A DNA stretch of 64,000 nt from Phaseolus vulgaris (GCF_000499845.2 NC_023751.2:13858280-13922279); one strand, 5' to 3'. Shown: positions 1 through 12,407, counted from the stretch's first letter. A program made the numbers and translations. Notes: generated from the letters alone by a model not told the origin.

Positions 1-739
1 AATTTATAAAAAAGGTGAACTTCATTTTTTATATTTTTTCTCCTAAAATTTCTTATGGAAAAACTCATTCAGATACACCTACTAGAAAAGTCTGTTTAAA
101 AATTTTCTTTAATAAAACCATTTATAAAAGCTAAAAAAACATAATATGTTTAAGTCAATTTGCGCCTTTAAATAAACTAACAAACATATTATCTTATATG
201 TCAAGCTATTAAGTTGGACAAAAAAAATCTTTCAAATGATTTGACTTTTGTAACAATACACAACTAGCCTTGTTAGCCTGTATACTGCGTTTGTCTCTGT
301 TCCTATTGCCTCACTTTTTCTTTTTTTTGTTAATACTTTCTTTTCACTTGCTTTTGAAGATGTTGCAGAGTGGTCCCAGGAGTAAGATTAATGCAAGTCT
401 GTAACAAACAATTACACTTTCTAAAGTAGAAAATTAAGAACCAAGTATCTGTTTCACTAAAACATTTCACTTTCTTTTACTTGCAAATTAAATAATAGAA
501 AGAGAATCACACATACTGATACTGTTCAATACTGCAAAATACAGTGATATAAGAGCAATGGGTGTATAAATGTTCTTCACTCAAATTGATGGTACCTGCC
601 TCAACTGATATTTTGGAAGCTTTATTACTATCCAAAAGAAAAAGCAGTGAGATGGGGCCAGGAGGGGGGCTATGGAAGAAATATGAAATTGAGAGCATCA
701 CATAAATTGACTCAATGAAAACAACTAATCCTTGCAGTG
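1..739. other. 3' flank of the gene at 740-2946; nothing coding seen
   Basis: AT-rich DNA downstream of the stop codon of the minus-strand gene. The stretch next to position 740 should contain its 3' UTR. I see no convincing coding sequence, RNA gene or repeat. Confidence 0.5.
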
Positions 740-2946
740 TCACGCTAACCAATCGTCGTCCATACTGTCAAAATCTCCAATATCCATGCTGTTTGTAGCA
801 TTGTCAAGAAAGAAAGAAGAAAAAGAAAAACGATCAGTATGAAGCATACATATAGATTGGAAAGTCCAAATCAAAAAAGGTATGCATGCACTATTTGAAT
901 TGTCGCCGCCACAATTCACATAAATAAGAACTAGATATACTTCTAGCCAAAATAATTATTGTGGTGGGCAAATCAAACCTGTTCATCATAAAGACTAAAA
1001 TCAAACTATAATAACAATTTTTTTTTTAAAAATACCTCTTAACATTAACAATAGTAACATAGTATATAACATGGACTACGACGTGCATCAAGAATCGACT
1101 GGACCATGCCTCAGATTGAGAGTTCTACAAGGCCTACCAGAAGCCCAAAAGAAGGGAACATACCATAAACATGATGGCGTTTGCATGACCAAGAAAATGG
1201 TACACTAAGATACAGAGAAAATTGCCTTTAAGGGGGAACAATTCTATATATCATTTGAAGGTTTCACATAGGGCTGTAAAGCCCTCGAAGCTACTCGAGT
1301 TTGGCTAAAGATGAGAAAATAACTGTTTCAAAAGAATCAATAAAAGAATCAAAAATCGAATATGGGGGATTGGCAGAAAAAAAAAGATATAACTATCGGA
1401 ATTTTGACTGACTCGTGCTCCATAACCAAGTTTAGCACAAAACCGACCAGGATAATTACTATTTAATTGTATTGTAGTGAAATTCAATCAACAGTTCAGT
1501 CTGAGCAAGCTAGATCACATCACAATCTAAGTATCAGTTGGAATTAGCATACAAATATCTCTGTAAGATCCAAAAGAAGAAAAAGCATAATGAACTAATA
1601 TACAAAATTATCCCACCAAGAATAAAAATAACAGTAACATAGATCTCTAATTCTGTAGGAGTAAAGAATGAATCTTTGTGCGCAAAGAAAGGTGAAACCT
1701 AATTAAATTTCCCTAAGAAACACTCCACCAAACTGCAAGCTGCCCTGATCCTTTTCCTCAGTAAGAGAGGTGCAGACAAAAAACACTTCACAAACAAAAT
1801 TCATTTTTTTCAAAAATTAAGAAACTTATCTTCAGCTTACCGAGGCAAGGAAGAATCCTGAAAATAATCCACAGAGCACTGCTCTAAGCAGCTCTCGTTT
1901 AACCAAGCTGGAAACTCCAGAAGTTGGTCAAAATTATGGTATGCATCATCTCCGTTCTTGGCTTCAGGTGCCCTATTTTCCATGTTTTTCAAGAACTTGA
2001 ACCAACAAGCTGATTTGACCAAATTCATGGTGTCATTCCATTCCATTTGGTATTGCTCTCCCAACGATCTGATCTCTGCCATACCCTCATCATCCATGGC
2101 TGTGTGTAAGCCTACAGTTACCTGTGTTGCAGCATTGGATTCAACAGTATCCCCCATTGAATAAAACCCCTCTCCCTGTGATATTCCAAGGGAAGGAAGT
2201 TCCTCTGGAGGAGAAGACGAGGTTGCAGATGAGTTAGAGGATGATGATGAGTTATTGAGGAGAAAGGTAGCATCTAGGTTGTTGAAATCTTGAAAGTTGA
2301 GATTCAATCCCAAAGTCTGATTTGGAAGTATGAAATTGGGGTTTTCAGCCATAAGGTGTGGTGGAGTGATTGGGGAAGCAGAAGGCCAGGTGTAAAATTT
2401 TGGAACCGAAGGAGGAGGTTGGGATAAGCATGAATAGGATAAATCATCCTTGTAGCCTGAAAAATTGGACGTGCATGCAGGATAAATTCTTTGATTTCGC
2501 CTGGACTTGAATTTTACATCTTGGTCAGGCCGGAGGGATACTGATGCCCTTCTCTGCTGTTCTTGGGTCTGTTTCTGCTGTTGCTGCTTCTGTTCGCTTG
2601 CTTCTTTCATAGCTGCCCTGTGAAATTTCAAGGCAGTGACAATCTCCCTCCGAGCCTCTGCCATATTCAAAAGCCTTTCTTGATAAGGCCTACTGGTGTG
2701 GAGTCTCCTCCTAACTTGTTTTTTATGTTGTTGAGGTTGTGTGGACTGTGTGGCCCGACAAGCATCTGCAACTTTTCCATGTTTTGAATTATGACCGTGA
2801 GAAACCCCACCGTTCACAACAAAATTTTGGTCTTTCGGATTCACGGAGACTTTTGTTCCAGAGGTGGTTAGTTGTTTCACTAGGCTGCGGATGTATGCGC
2901 TAGGGAGAGGAGGTTGTTCAAGCTTACTGAGCTTATCTAATTCCAT
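740..2946 (-). CDS. Uncharacterised plant-specific protein, two exons, acidic C-terminal tail
   Basis: Exon 1 is 2946-1841 and exon 2 is 788-740, giving 384 residues. An unspliced reading would stop just after residue 368, but CCTCG|GTAAGC is a strong donor. The acceptor CAAACAG at 789-795 restores the frame (1106+49 = 1155 nt) and adds an acidic tail ending DSMDDDWLA. The N-terminus (residues 1-30) carries the conserved-looking PPLPSAYIRSLVKQL. Residues 60-150 are basic and Gln-rich with a helical stretch around MAEARREIVTALKFHRAAMKEA. The middle is Ser/Asn/Pro-rich and probably disordered; the last 110 residues are acidic and aromatic. A basic helix plus an acidic tail would fit a nuclear regulator, but that is inference: I see no named domain, signal peptide or membrane segment. 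The intron (789-1840) is about 1.05 kb. A TTTATAA-like element lies about 220 nt upstream of the ATG. Confidence 0.85.
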
Positions 2947-3970
2947 TCCTCTTTTTTCTTTTTTGCTTCTTACTTCAAAGAAGATCGGCCTATCTATGTG
3001 TGGCTAGGTATCAACTTCACTAAAAAGATTTCAGAAAGGTAATAAATTGGAAGAATCATATGGGTCTTCTCCTACAATTGTGAGGGACAAACAAAGTACA
3101 CAATGCAGTGGCAGATAGTGATCAGAAGGAAATCCTGGTCCTCCTGGATGGCTAATGAGCGTTATAAATAGTTGGGAACAGCCTAGTAGGGCCTTTAAAA
3201 TATTTTGGACTTTATTTACAAAAAAAATGTTGGACTTTTCCTTGTTTTGGCAAACTACGTTTATTACCAATTTATAGCCTGCTTTAAATAAATTTTAAAT
3301 GAATTCTTCTGAGTGTTGGTCTCATCATGCCATATCTTCAACAATAATTCTAACTCGTTTCACTTCCGTGAATAGCTACATAGCTTTTTTCTTCTAGAAT
3401 AAATAAAGGTCTTTTTAATAGCTTACAATAGCATATCAGCGTAACGATCAAGTTTTCACATTCCATTGGAAGAAGATATTTAGAAAAATTACCACACGAG
3501 AAAGATAAAAACAAAGAAATAACAACCACATATAAAAGGACAAATAAGGGCTCTTAACAATGTATGTTTTCCTTTTAAGCACATGCACTAAAGATGAACA
3601 TGAACATAATATTACTGTGGTTTGAGCTTCTAAAATATATCATGAAAAACTTTCAAAATGGAACGACATGAGTATTTTCTAAAATCATAAAAATAAAGCA
3701 AAGCATGATAAAAATGGAGATTTCAAATGTAACTTTCATTTTTAATACAAATTTTCCTTACTTGAAATCATATAATCAAACAAGGATGATCAAAATTAAA
3801 AGTCATATACACACTTTATATGTCATGTCTAGTTTTATTTTAATCTTACCATTCAAATCCAATCTAGTAGTCTATATTTATATTTAACATTACTCCACAA
3901 TAGGAATTCTTTCTCATTTGTTACACTCCTTTGTTGTAAGTAGGACATGTTAAATATTAATTACTAATTG
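2947..3970. other. Upstream flank of the gene at 740-2946; no gene seen
   Basis: The first 250-300 bp next to the ATG at 2946 should hold the 5' UTR and promoter of the minus-strand gene. The rest is AT-rich with only short chance reading frames. Confidence 0.5.
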
Positions 3971-5380
3971 TGCTAGAGATATGATTCGATTACGTTAAAT
4001 AGGGAGATATGAATGATTTGATAGGGAAATATCTTACCAAATATTTCCCATTATTGGATATTGATTGTGTTTCTTACTATTGTATTCCTTCATTATAAAA
4101 AAAAAATCTATGTGTCTACACAACACACGAAATTCAATATAATCCTTCTTGGTTTCTATCTTCTCAACATGGTACTAGGGCGGTATCATCTTCTATGACT
4201 TGTTTGGTCACCAATCCATAGAGTCTAACGAGAAGGAAATTCCAAATAAGTTCTTTCCCAATGACCCAAAGCTCATAGGAGTAAATGTTAGAAACCGTAA
4301 AAGGTTTCTAGATTTTTTTCCCATGTCATCACTACTCACATTGATACACATTGTTCAATGTTACTCTCACAATTCACCGACAATCATATTGTTTACCGCC
4401 CACAAATTTATAGATAGCCTTTTCTTAGCATTATTGTTTACCATAGACATTATTCTGACGAGTATCTTTTGTCGTCAACGTCTTTTCAGTGAGTCAATGA
4501 CATTTTTCTAGCAAGTACTATTAACCACTAATTTTTTCTAGCAAAAACTATTTGCAATCGATGTTTTCTAGTCAGTACTATTTATCATCAACGATTTACT
4601 AATGAGTTTCTTTTTCTATTCGGCAAACTATTCACTACCTACGTTTTTTAGTGAGTACTATTCATTGCCGATAAGTTTTTGTTTTCTTTTTTTTGGGCAA
4701 GCTTTGCCAGTCAAATACCGCCACCAGTGACATCACCTTATTGTGCAATGACCCTATTTGCTTTTTGACAGTCGTCACACCCTCTAAGCATTTTTGCTTA
4801 CCAGTGGTTCTTGTCTTATGAGCAATTTTACTTTCCAACAGCTGCCTTGTTCTATAAGCATTTATTTTGTTTTTCGACAATTGTTGTGTTCTCAAAGCAT
4901 TTTTGCTTTCTAGCAATTGTTATGTCCTCTTATCAATTTTGCTTTCAAGCAACCCCCTTGCTCATTAAACATTTTGTGTTTTCTAGCGGTTGTTGTGTCA
5001 TGTTATTTACCCATTTGTACTCTTCGATAATTGGCATGCTCTCTGACCATTTTTAACATGCTTGACTCATGATACATTTGTTTCAACTTGGAGGGGGTAT
5101 TAAAGATATGCTTTGAAAATGAAAAGTCATGTTTAGGAAATATCCACCAACTTTGCCATTATTTACTTTGTCAGCTCCGACAACCAACTGATTAACATGT
5201 TCATTAAGTCTCTTAAGGGGTCTTGTGTCAATGACATTTGTAACAAACTGGTCTCATATGATACATATGCTTTGGCTTGAGTTAAATCATTAGAGATATG
5301 ATTTGATTAAATTAAAATAGGGAAATATGATGTGATTTGATAGGGATACCTCACCAAATATTTCTCTTTTCAACAAATTA
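3971..5380 (+). mobile_element. Degenerate Copia-like LTR retrotransposon remnant
   Basis: A block starting TGCTAGAGATATGATTCG at 3971 runs to TTCTCAACA at 4169 and is followed by TGGTACTAGGGCGGTATC, a decayed form of the initiator-Met tRNA primer-binding site. A related block, TAGAGATATGATTTGATT, recurs at 5291-5375. A purine-rich run, CTTGGAGGGGGTATTAAAGA, near 5080 resembles a polypurine tract before a 3' LTR. Between them is low-complexity DNA with repeated TTTTCTAGCAAGTACTATT-like units. No pol coding sequence is seen, so this would be a non-autonomous or heavily deleted copy. The boundaries are approximate. Confidence 0.5.
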
Positions 5381-5850
5381 CATAGAACATTAATATTCTA
5401 AAACAAAATGCAATAAATGGATAAATCTACCCCAAATATATGAGAACCTATCTTAGAACAACCCTTACATGAGTAAGAAGCAATAAGTATGCTACATTTG
5501 CGAATCAACAATATGTTAATGATAGTAATCTTATGGTGAAACATCATTTTCCAAATGAAAGCTTTTACTATAGTGGCTTCACATTTTCATACATGATCTC
5601 AAGAAAGAACATCTCTTAATTTGGAAAATGAGTATGAAACACAAAAAATAACACTAAAACATAGATCAAGACTCAAATGATTAAAGGACATGAGTATATA
5701 CAGTAAGAGAATAAATTATTCCAATTCATTCTCTCTATATATTATCCTGAGGAGAAGGTTCGATTTGTTTTTTTCCCAATCTAGCAACTCATAAAGAAAC
5801 TGAAACCTATAAGTAAAAACTCAAACACTTGGTGTAAAAAAATTTAGGAC

Positions 5851-6217
5851 GGTTAGAAATCTCACATCGACTAGGAATTAGGCTAGATTATAATATCTAA
5901 GTGGGGTGCAATCCTCACCTTACCGACCGGTTTTGTGAGGTTGAGTTCGACATAAACCCATTTACTAAGATGGTATCAGAGCCTATCCTAGTCAAATTCT
6001 TCGGGACTATTATGTTACCGTTATCGGGCTCCAGTTAGACCACCCATAAATATCTAATTCCATGCTTTAGATATTCATTTCTCGGCATGAGGGAGTGTGT
6101 TAGAAATCTCATGTTAACTACGAATTAAGCCATATTATGATATATGAGTGAGGTACAATCCTAACCTTACAAGTCGGTTTTGTAAGGTTGAGTTAAGCAT
6201 AACCTCACTTGCTAAGA
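5851..6217 (+). mobile_element. TRIM (terminal-repeat retrotransposon in miniature)
   Basis: Two direct repeats of about 118 bp (5851-5968 and 6098-6217) both start GTTAGAAATCTCA and share the segment around CAATCCTCACCTTAC / CGGTTTTGTGAGGTTGAGTT. Directly after the left repeat, at 5971-5983, is TGGTATCAGAGCC, which complements the 3' end of plant initiator methionine tRNA and is the standard LTR primer-binding site. Directly before the right repeat is a purine-rich tract, GCATGAGGGAGTG (6085-6097). The internal part is only about 115 bp and has no coding capacity. This layout defines TRIM elements. The repeats have diverged clearly, so the insertion is old; no target duplication is evident. 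Confidence 0.85.
5971..5983 (+). other. Primer-binding site (initiator Met tRNA) of the TRIM
   Basis: TGGTATCAGAGCC lies just 3' of the left terminal repeat. It complements the 3' end of plant initiator tRNA-Met, the usual primer of plant LTR retrotransposon reverse transcription. Confidence 0.85.
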
Positions 6218-8850
6218 CAAAATTGATATATTGTTTAAACACCAATTCTTTAAATGCTATGTTAGTAAGTAATATTCTTTTGAAGCACATATCACTTTTA
6301 CTAATGATGAAATAAATTTTGAAATAATAAGAATGGTAGGGTTAAGATCTCCTACTATAATATTTTATATAGTAAATGATTTATTAAGAATAAATAATTT
6401 CATGACACGCACCTTAAGCATACCAAATTTAGCTTCCTTGCGGTTCTACTCTATTGAGCAAAACAATGCAAGAAAAGACTAAACCGATATGGGTAGGTGA
6501 ATGTTATATAACTTTGTGTGGCCAACCAATAGATCCTTCATAGCATCAAATATCACGTGTTTCTACAACAAAGATCAACCCTCTTACAAGATCAAATCTC
6601 TTGATCACATTGTATTAAAGATCAACTCTCTTTATCACATTGTATTAAAGTTCAACTCTCTTGATCACATTTTATTAAAAATCAATCCTCTTAAAAGCTT
6701 AAATGGTTTGATGAAGAATCAATAATAACTTCATGATTTACATCTAACTTAATGGTTTGTTGTCTGAACTACAAATTCCATACTTAAGCAGGAAAGAAAA
6801 GTCTATACATGAACTAGAATGGAATAAGTAGGATTTGTGAATTATTCATGCAATAGTCATAGGCATGAATTATTCAATGTGTGTACCCTAAAAAATGTCA
6901 AGGAATATGAGAGAAATCTCCATGACATGCCACAAGTGAAGTTGAGACGTTATCCAATCCAAAACCTTGAGACATTAGGTTTGCATGTCCTTCTTACTTA
7001 CAAGGGCTCAACTTGTTTATTTCTTCCCAATATAGGACTTTTTCTTTAACACTTGTCACTTCAATAATTTGTCCAGTGTGTGAGTCTCTTGAGGATATGT
7101 TCTCCCTCAAGGAAAAGTTTCATAAACACTAGAGAGATCTCCATTAACAAGTCACAAGCAAAAAAAACACACAAATGAAGTTGACTTTCCATCAAACCCA
7201 AAGCCTAAAGGCATTATGATTGTGAAATCCTCTAACTTTATAAGTTCTCAACTTGCTCATTTCTACCCCTCGTAAACTTCTTTGTTCACACTTGTCACTC
7301 CAACCATGTTCCCTTTAATTGAGTCTCTTCCACATGGTTCTCCCTCCCAAGTTTCATAATTACAAGGGACATCATCAATAGACTACAAGAAAGCCACACA
7401 ACTGAATTTAACATCATATTTAACCCAAAATATCTTTACATTATACTCGAGGATCTCTCTCACTTATAAGTTGCTCAACATGCATATTTCTACCTGATGT
7501 GAGACTTCTTCACTTACACTTGTCTTTCAAACAAAAAATGTCCACTCACATAATCAAACAAAACAATCCTACCAAAATACTTTTCAAATCAAATGAGAGA
7601 ATCCTTGTTTTAACTTTAGTAAGAATTTTGTCATCAATCTAATTATTGTGACATTCCCAACTACATTACTATAAAAGTTTAAAAAATATGAAAATTATCT
7701 ATACCGTTAGGAGTAATCAAATTATTGTATCCACTATGGATACAAGTTTGACGTATTCGGTTACTGTCTTAAAGCTACCATTTTTCATAAAAGTGAAATG
7801 GTAGAGGACAGGCAAAGGCATAGGGGTACTTAAGGCGTTGAACAATTATTGGCATTTCGGTGCCTTGTCCGCAACTGCAAGTATTATGGGACCAAGCTTC
7901 TAAAACGTCAGCAAGGCCTAAGCAGAATAAGTGAAGAATCTTCATCACTGCTGCAACCTTGTCTTGTATTTTCTACATATTGCATGGCAAAAGGAGGGAA
8001 ACTCCAATTTTTCTGTTTAATCAAGTTGAACACCATCTGTTTAAGGGAACAGAGTACAATGACAAACGCATAGGTTAGTAAAGACAAAAACACTCCATCC
8101 CCATCTCCCTCTCCTACTTTCACCTGTATCTGTATGTACTCTTCTAGCTATAGTCAGCCTTTTTCCTACAAAGAATTTTCAGTTTCATTATTGTACCTAG
8201 AAATTACCAAAAAGTGGCTTCTATATTTTTTTCATAATATCATTTGGCTAATCAAAATAAAGACAACAATTCACTTTAAATGATAAAGTAAATAATCTCA
8301 TTTTTTAATGAAAAAATCAACTGACATTTCTAGGTATGCTTACATAAATCATACGAGTTAGACTACTATTGGTAAAAAAAAAAAAAATCATCAAAAAACA
8401 AGATTGCTTATTTTATCCTTGTTCACTTTAACATAGTGTTTGGTTGGAGGGAAATTGAGAAGAGTGGAAGAGCTTTTTAAAATCCTTTTTGTTTGGTTAA
8501 ATTCTTAAGAGGGATGAAAGGAGAATGGAAGAGAGCAAAATCCCTCCTCATCCAATTTCAGCCCATGTAAAAAATTCTCCAGTCAAAACTTGTTATTCTT
8601 GTTAATGTACATAAGCACCAAATTCACATGAAATGGTGCTAGCTAGTCCACATTCCCGGATTAACAGTTAAGAAAGCAGTGATTGTGCAGAGTAAATTAG
8701 TTGAAAAATGGTATTGTGATTCCAAATAATGCAACTGCTAAACTCGTCACAAAAAGGGGGCATGACATTTGACATGAAGATATTCAATCATACAAGTTGC
8801 ACCAATTTTAACGGCGCCATACATCCCTCCCACGCGATAAGCTTCACATT
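6218..8850. other. Intergenic, AT-rich; no gene recognised
   Basis: Apart from a small tandem repeat at 6591-6680, no coding region is supported. Short frames (for example 6837-7049 and 7849-8123) match no family I know. A stretch at 8437-8580 with GTGTTTGGTTGGAGGG and TTTTGTTTGGTTAAATTC resembles the ends of common plant MITEs, but I cannot define an element. Confidence 0.4.
6591..6680 (+). repeat. Three tandem copies of a 30-bp repeat
   Basis: Three units of ATCAA(A/C)TCTCTTGATCACAT followed by TGTATTAAAG lie head to tail with a few substitutions. A partial fourth (ATCAATCCTCTT) follows. It is a short local duplication of no known function. Confidence 0.8.
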
Positions 8851-8853
8851 GTT

Positions 8854-8894
8854 TATAATAATAATAATAATGATGATGATGATAATAATAATAG
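8854..8894 (+). repeat. Trinucleotide microsatellite (ATA/ATG)n
   Basis: Runs of ATA units interrupted by GAT/ATG units, and then ATA again, about 41 bp in all. It is a simple sequence repeat, likely polymorphic. Confidence 0.9.
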
Positions 8895-9420
8895 ATTGGT
8901 GACAGAAGAAACTGTTGCATAGCTAAAATAGCGTATACACAAAAAAATCCCAATTCTAACACTCAATGCATTATGGTGGAATATAAAATAGAATGGTAAG
9001 AAATGGATAATGGAAAAGAAAGAGGGGTAGATAAGGGAAAGGGAAAGAGACCTGTTGGTATTTGGATAACAGCAAAATTGGATGGCCGTGGTTGTTGTGT
9101 GCGTTCTTCTTTTTCAGTTGTGATCAGAGATAAAACCAAGGGAAAGGCAAGTAGCCAAATTCCGCCAATCCCAGCACACGCACGCAGGTGCAGATAAAAA
9201 CCCTCTTCGCGAATCATACGCTCCCACTTTACTTCCTTTCTCTCTTCTCTCACAACCCTTCACATTTAATTTCCCCATTCTCCTCCAACTCTCTTTCTCT
9301 CCCAACATAAACCCTATTTACTCTTCTCTTCCTCATTTTTTTCTCCCTTCTTAAACTCTCCAATCAAACCACACCATTACTATTCTTCTTTCTTTCACCT
9401 CTTTTACATTTACTTATATC
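8895..9420. other. Locally GC-richer segment with a CT-rich 5'-UTR-like tract; gene not identified
   Basis: Between 9000 and 9240 the base composition is much less AT-rich than around it. From 9230 to 9420 the plus strand is a continuous C/T-rich tract (TTCCTTTCTCTCTTCTCTC and similar), as in plant 5' leaders, preceded by AGATAAAAACCC. No plausible reading frame follows on the plus strand. Minus-strand frames at 8747-8962 and 8963-9253 are open but match no family I recognise. It may be a detached promoter/leader fragment, a non-coding transcript, or exons of a small gene I cannot resolve. Confidence 0.3.
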
Positions 9421-10559
9421 AATAATGTCTCATGCACGCCCTTTTAATAATTAAATATAGTCTAATTTAATAACTTCAAAATATTCAAGAATATAATCTA
9501 TTTTATTGCAAAAAATATTTTAAAATTATGTATATTAGTCCTGTGAAAAAAAAAATTTAGTGGATTAAACGGAAATAAATGAAAGTAAATAAATACATAA
9601 CATTTTAAATTAAAAATAATTGTTAGGGTTTGTCGCATGAAGTGCTGGCTCTAATGGGACGAGAATAAAAAATTTCAATTTTTTGGGTATCTAAAGCATC
9701 AATGTTGTTTTTCGCTAGCCAAAATTATCTTATGTGGCTCAACTTAAGAAAAAATATATATTTTTATATAATTTTTAAATAATGTTTGTGATATTTATCT
9801 TTCACAATTATTTTCTATTAAAAAATATTTGATATATTAGATTGATGAAGATGTCTCTCATTTCAAATCTAGAACTAATATAAGTCCTAAATCAATTATT
9901 ATCAATATTTAGTTTTACATGATTTTTTAATTTAAATAATGTTTTTTCATTGTCTTCTTGTCTTTTTATTTAATTTTTCATTTTTTTATTTTAGTCTAAT
10001 TTTCCATATTACTTTTATGCTAATTTTCATGGTACGATAGGTAGCATGAGTTTTTTTTATAATAAAATACATTAATTGGACCGTTAAAAACCATATTTCA
10101 ATATATTATAGATTTAATTGGAGTGAAAGAAATAAAATAAAAAATACATTAATTCCATGTTATTAATACTTTTGTTATTTGTTGTTGTATAATTAAAATT
10201 AAATTAGATAAAAAAAAGTTAAATTTGTTTACACGAAAAAATCTTTCGTTAATTTATTAATTAGTTAAGTTCCGAAAGACCAAAGAAAACATCCATATTA
10301 AAAGCACCATAATAGTAAATTATAAAAAAAATTACAAGAATAAAAATGTAAACATGTTCTTCTCACGATTTAAATATTAACCTTCTTTTTTATGGATTCA
10401 TTTGCCAGCTTTCAACTTAAGTAGTCAACATTTACATCTTTAGTCATCAACATAAAAAAAACTAAACAACTGTAAAACTTCATTTGTTTGTTCCAAGCTT
10501 GTAACCATAATGGCATGTGAAGGAACATCAGACATGTGTGTTTTTAGAATTACAAACAA
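9421..10559. other. AT-rich intergenic DNA, nothing recognised
   Basis: Very AT-rich with many homopolymer runs. No open frame of useful length and no repeat structure that I could define. Confidence 0.5.
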
Positions 10560-11158
10560 CATCAGTTTGACCTGCAAACGTTGGAGTGAGTTGTATAATA
10601 TATAAAACATGTGTTTATCAGTGTTTATGTTGTATTCTTATTGGTTTGGTGTTGTATCTTAATGGTGTTTGAACTGTGGTAAAAGGATTTGAAGTGTTTT
10701 CTAGTTACTTTTGTGGCCAGTTTGAGAGGTTGTTTTGTGTATAATGTAGGGTAAAATTGGCTTACGTTCTCTTCTAATAAGGGTCGGTTTGTCGTTGTTA
10801 GTATTTGGGTCTTTGGTATAACTCAATCTATTACAAAGTTATGACTTAGTTGTTGGATGGTGTGTCTTGTATTTTTGAGTTTGTCTCTTGGGTAAGGTCC
10901 TTCAGCTTGATGACAATGATCTTGTTTTGTTGTTGGATGCATGCCTTTATTTGAGGGTGTGACCGCTTTGGTGGGGTGAGACAACTGTATCTGGTGGGTT
11001 TCTATATCTTGGTTTGGTTTTTTACCTTGATATGTAGTACAATGTTTGTCGGATCCTTAGTTGGTAGGATTCTAGGATTATGTAATTTGGGATTTTATAT
11101 AAGGGTTGAGACACCCCTGAAGTGTCTCTTTTTATTTTATTTATTCTGATAAAAAAAA
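10560..11158 (+). mobile_element. 5'-truncated LINE (3' end only)
   Basis: G/T-rich DNA unlike its surroundings ends with ATATAAGGGTTGAGACACCC, then CTGAAGTGTCTC, T-rich DNA and GATAAAAAAAA at 11149-11158. The same 3' ending (AAGGGTTGGACCACCC, then CTGAGGTGGTTC and GATAAAAAAAAA) is found on the minus strand at the tail of the reverse-transcriptase LINE ending at 53681. This copy therefore looks like the dead-on-arrival 3' portion of a related LINE inserted in plus orientation. The 5' limit is a guess from composition. Confidence 0.7.
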
Positions 11159-12407
11159 TCAGTGCTTGATAAACTCTTTAAACTTATTCTTTTGAATAAT
11201 ATTCTTATATATAACTAGAAGTATATGAGAAGTAAAAGGAAGAAGTAGATTTTGTTACCAAATAACAGAGAAGTGGTTGAAAAGTGAAGTTCATAGTTTC
11301 TGGTAAATTTGACAGAAAGAGAAGAAAGTAAAAGGGTGTGTTGAAGTCTGATACATAAAAAGTGTGGTCTCCACTTGAGATTAATTACCATGAATGTGTG
11401 ATAGAAAGATTGTAACAGTGATTCATGAATTGTTTGTCTGGTTCAGTTAACCGCCCAAAGGTTGTGTCACTTTCAGCTATAAGTAGGCATGGCGGTGCAT
11501 GGGACCACTTTCATGATCTGCCACCAACATACCCTCCACCTTTCCCTTAAACCAACCTTCATTCACATTCACACACACACACACATATTTCCAACTTTCT
11601 TCCACCTTTTCGTTTTCAAATTATTTGGCAACTTGCCATTTGCAACCGATCAAACTCCACAAACACACAAACCCTTCTTCGTGTGAAATTACTATATAAG
11701 CATGCATAATCATTCTTCGCATAAGGACATGATCGATCGATAACAACAACTTCTGAATAGCCGACTTGTGTGTTCTGTGTTCTGGTTCCATGCACCCACA
11801 AATTCTCTAAAAGAATAACCATATGCTAAAGTTATATATTCTGGAACAAAAAGTGGATACTTCTTCAAACAACACAAAAAGTTGTACACCAGAATATCGT
11901 AGTTTTACAATGCATATATTACAATAGAAACATTATCCATTAACAATCTATTTTTTTCTACCTCCATTATGCAACTCACAATATTATTATATATTTAATT
12001 ATAAATTTATTTTTTATTAGAACTATCATGTCAGATGTTGTATATAACTAGAGTTATCAAAATTATCACTTTTAATAAAAATAATTATATTTAAATTTTG
12101 TGATAAGTTTAAAATTTAGAATTTAGATTCATGGTTTAGAGTTTAAGATAATTTTTTAAACACTATTTTTTATGCAAATAGGTTTCATAAACATTGTGTC
12201 TCTTTATAGTGAATTTTATTTAGGAACAAACTTACCTACTATATTTTTCTGGTGAAAATATTTTTAAGAGGAAACTCACATGGAACAAAACACATTCATA
12301 TCAGACAAGGTTTGCTTTTATCTATGATAAAATATAGTAGATAATTTTTAGTTGTTAATTAAGAGATATAATAATCATACAATGTATAGGCTATTTTCAA
12401 CTTGCAC
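11159..12407. other. Intergenic; (AC)n repeat and possible promoter-like segment
   Basis: Around 11465-11830 the DNA is less AT-rich, with CAGCTATAAGTAGGC at 11475-11489 that could act as a TATA box and an (AC)n run at 11569-11585. No credible protein frame follows, and I found no known miRNA sequence. The remainder is AT-rich. Confidence 0.35.

Noticed and set aside
1958..2787. Plus-strand frames inside the gene at 740-2946
   Set aside because: Shadows of the minus-strand coding exon.
4200..4511. 103-residue plus-strand frame
   Set aside because: It lies inside a decayed LTR element, shows no domain, and its second half is low-complexity repeat sequence.
5971..5983. tRNA-like sequence TGGTATCAGAGCC
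   Set aside because: It is the primer-binding site of the TRIM; no cloverleaf can be formed around it.
6591..6680. CRISPR-like short repeat series
   Set aside because: The repeats are contiguous without unique spacers and the genome is a plant's; it is a simple tandem duplication.
11465..11830. Possible miRNA precursor or small gene
   Set aside because: I found no known plant miRNA sequence and no convincing long hairpin by eye; only a TATA-like motif and an (AC)n repeat.
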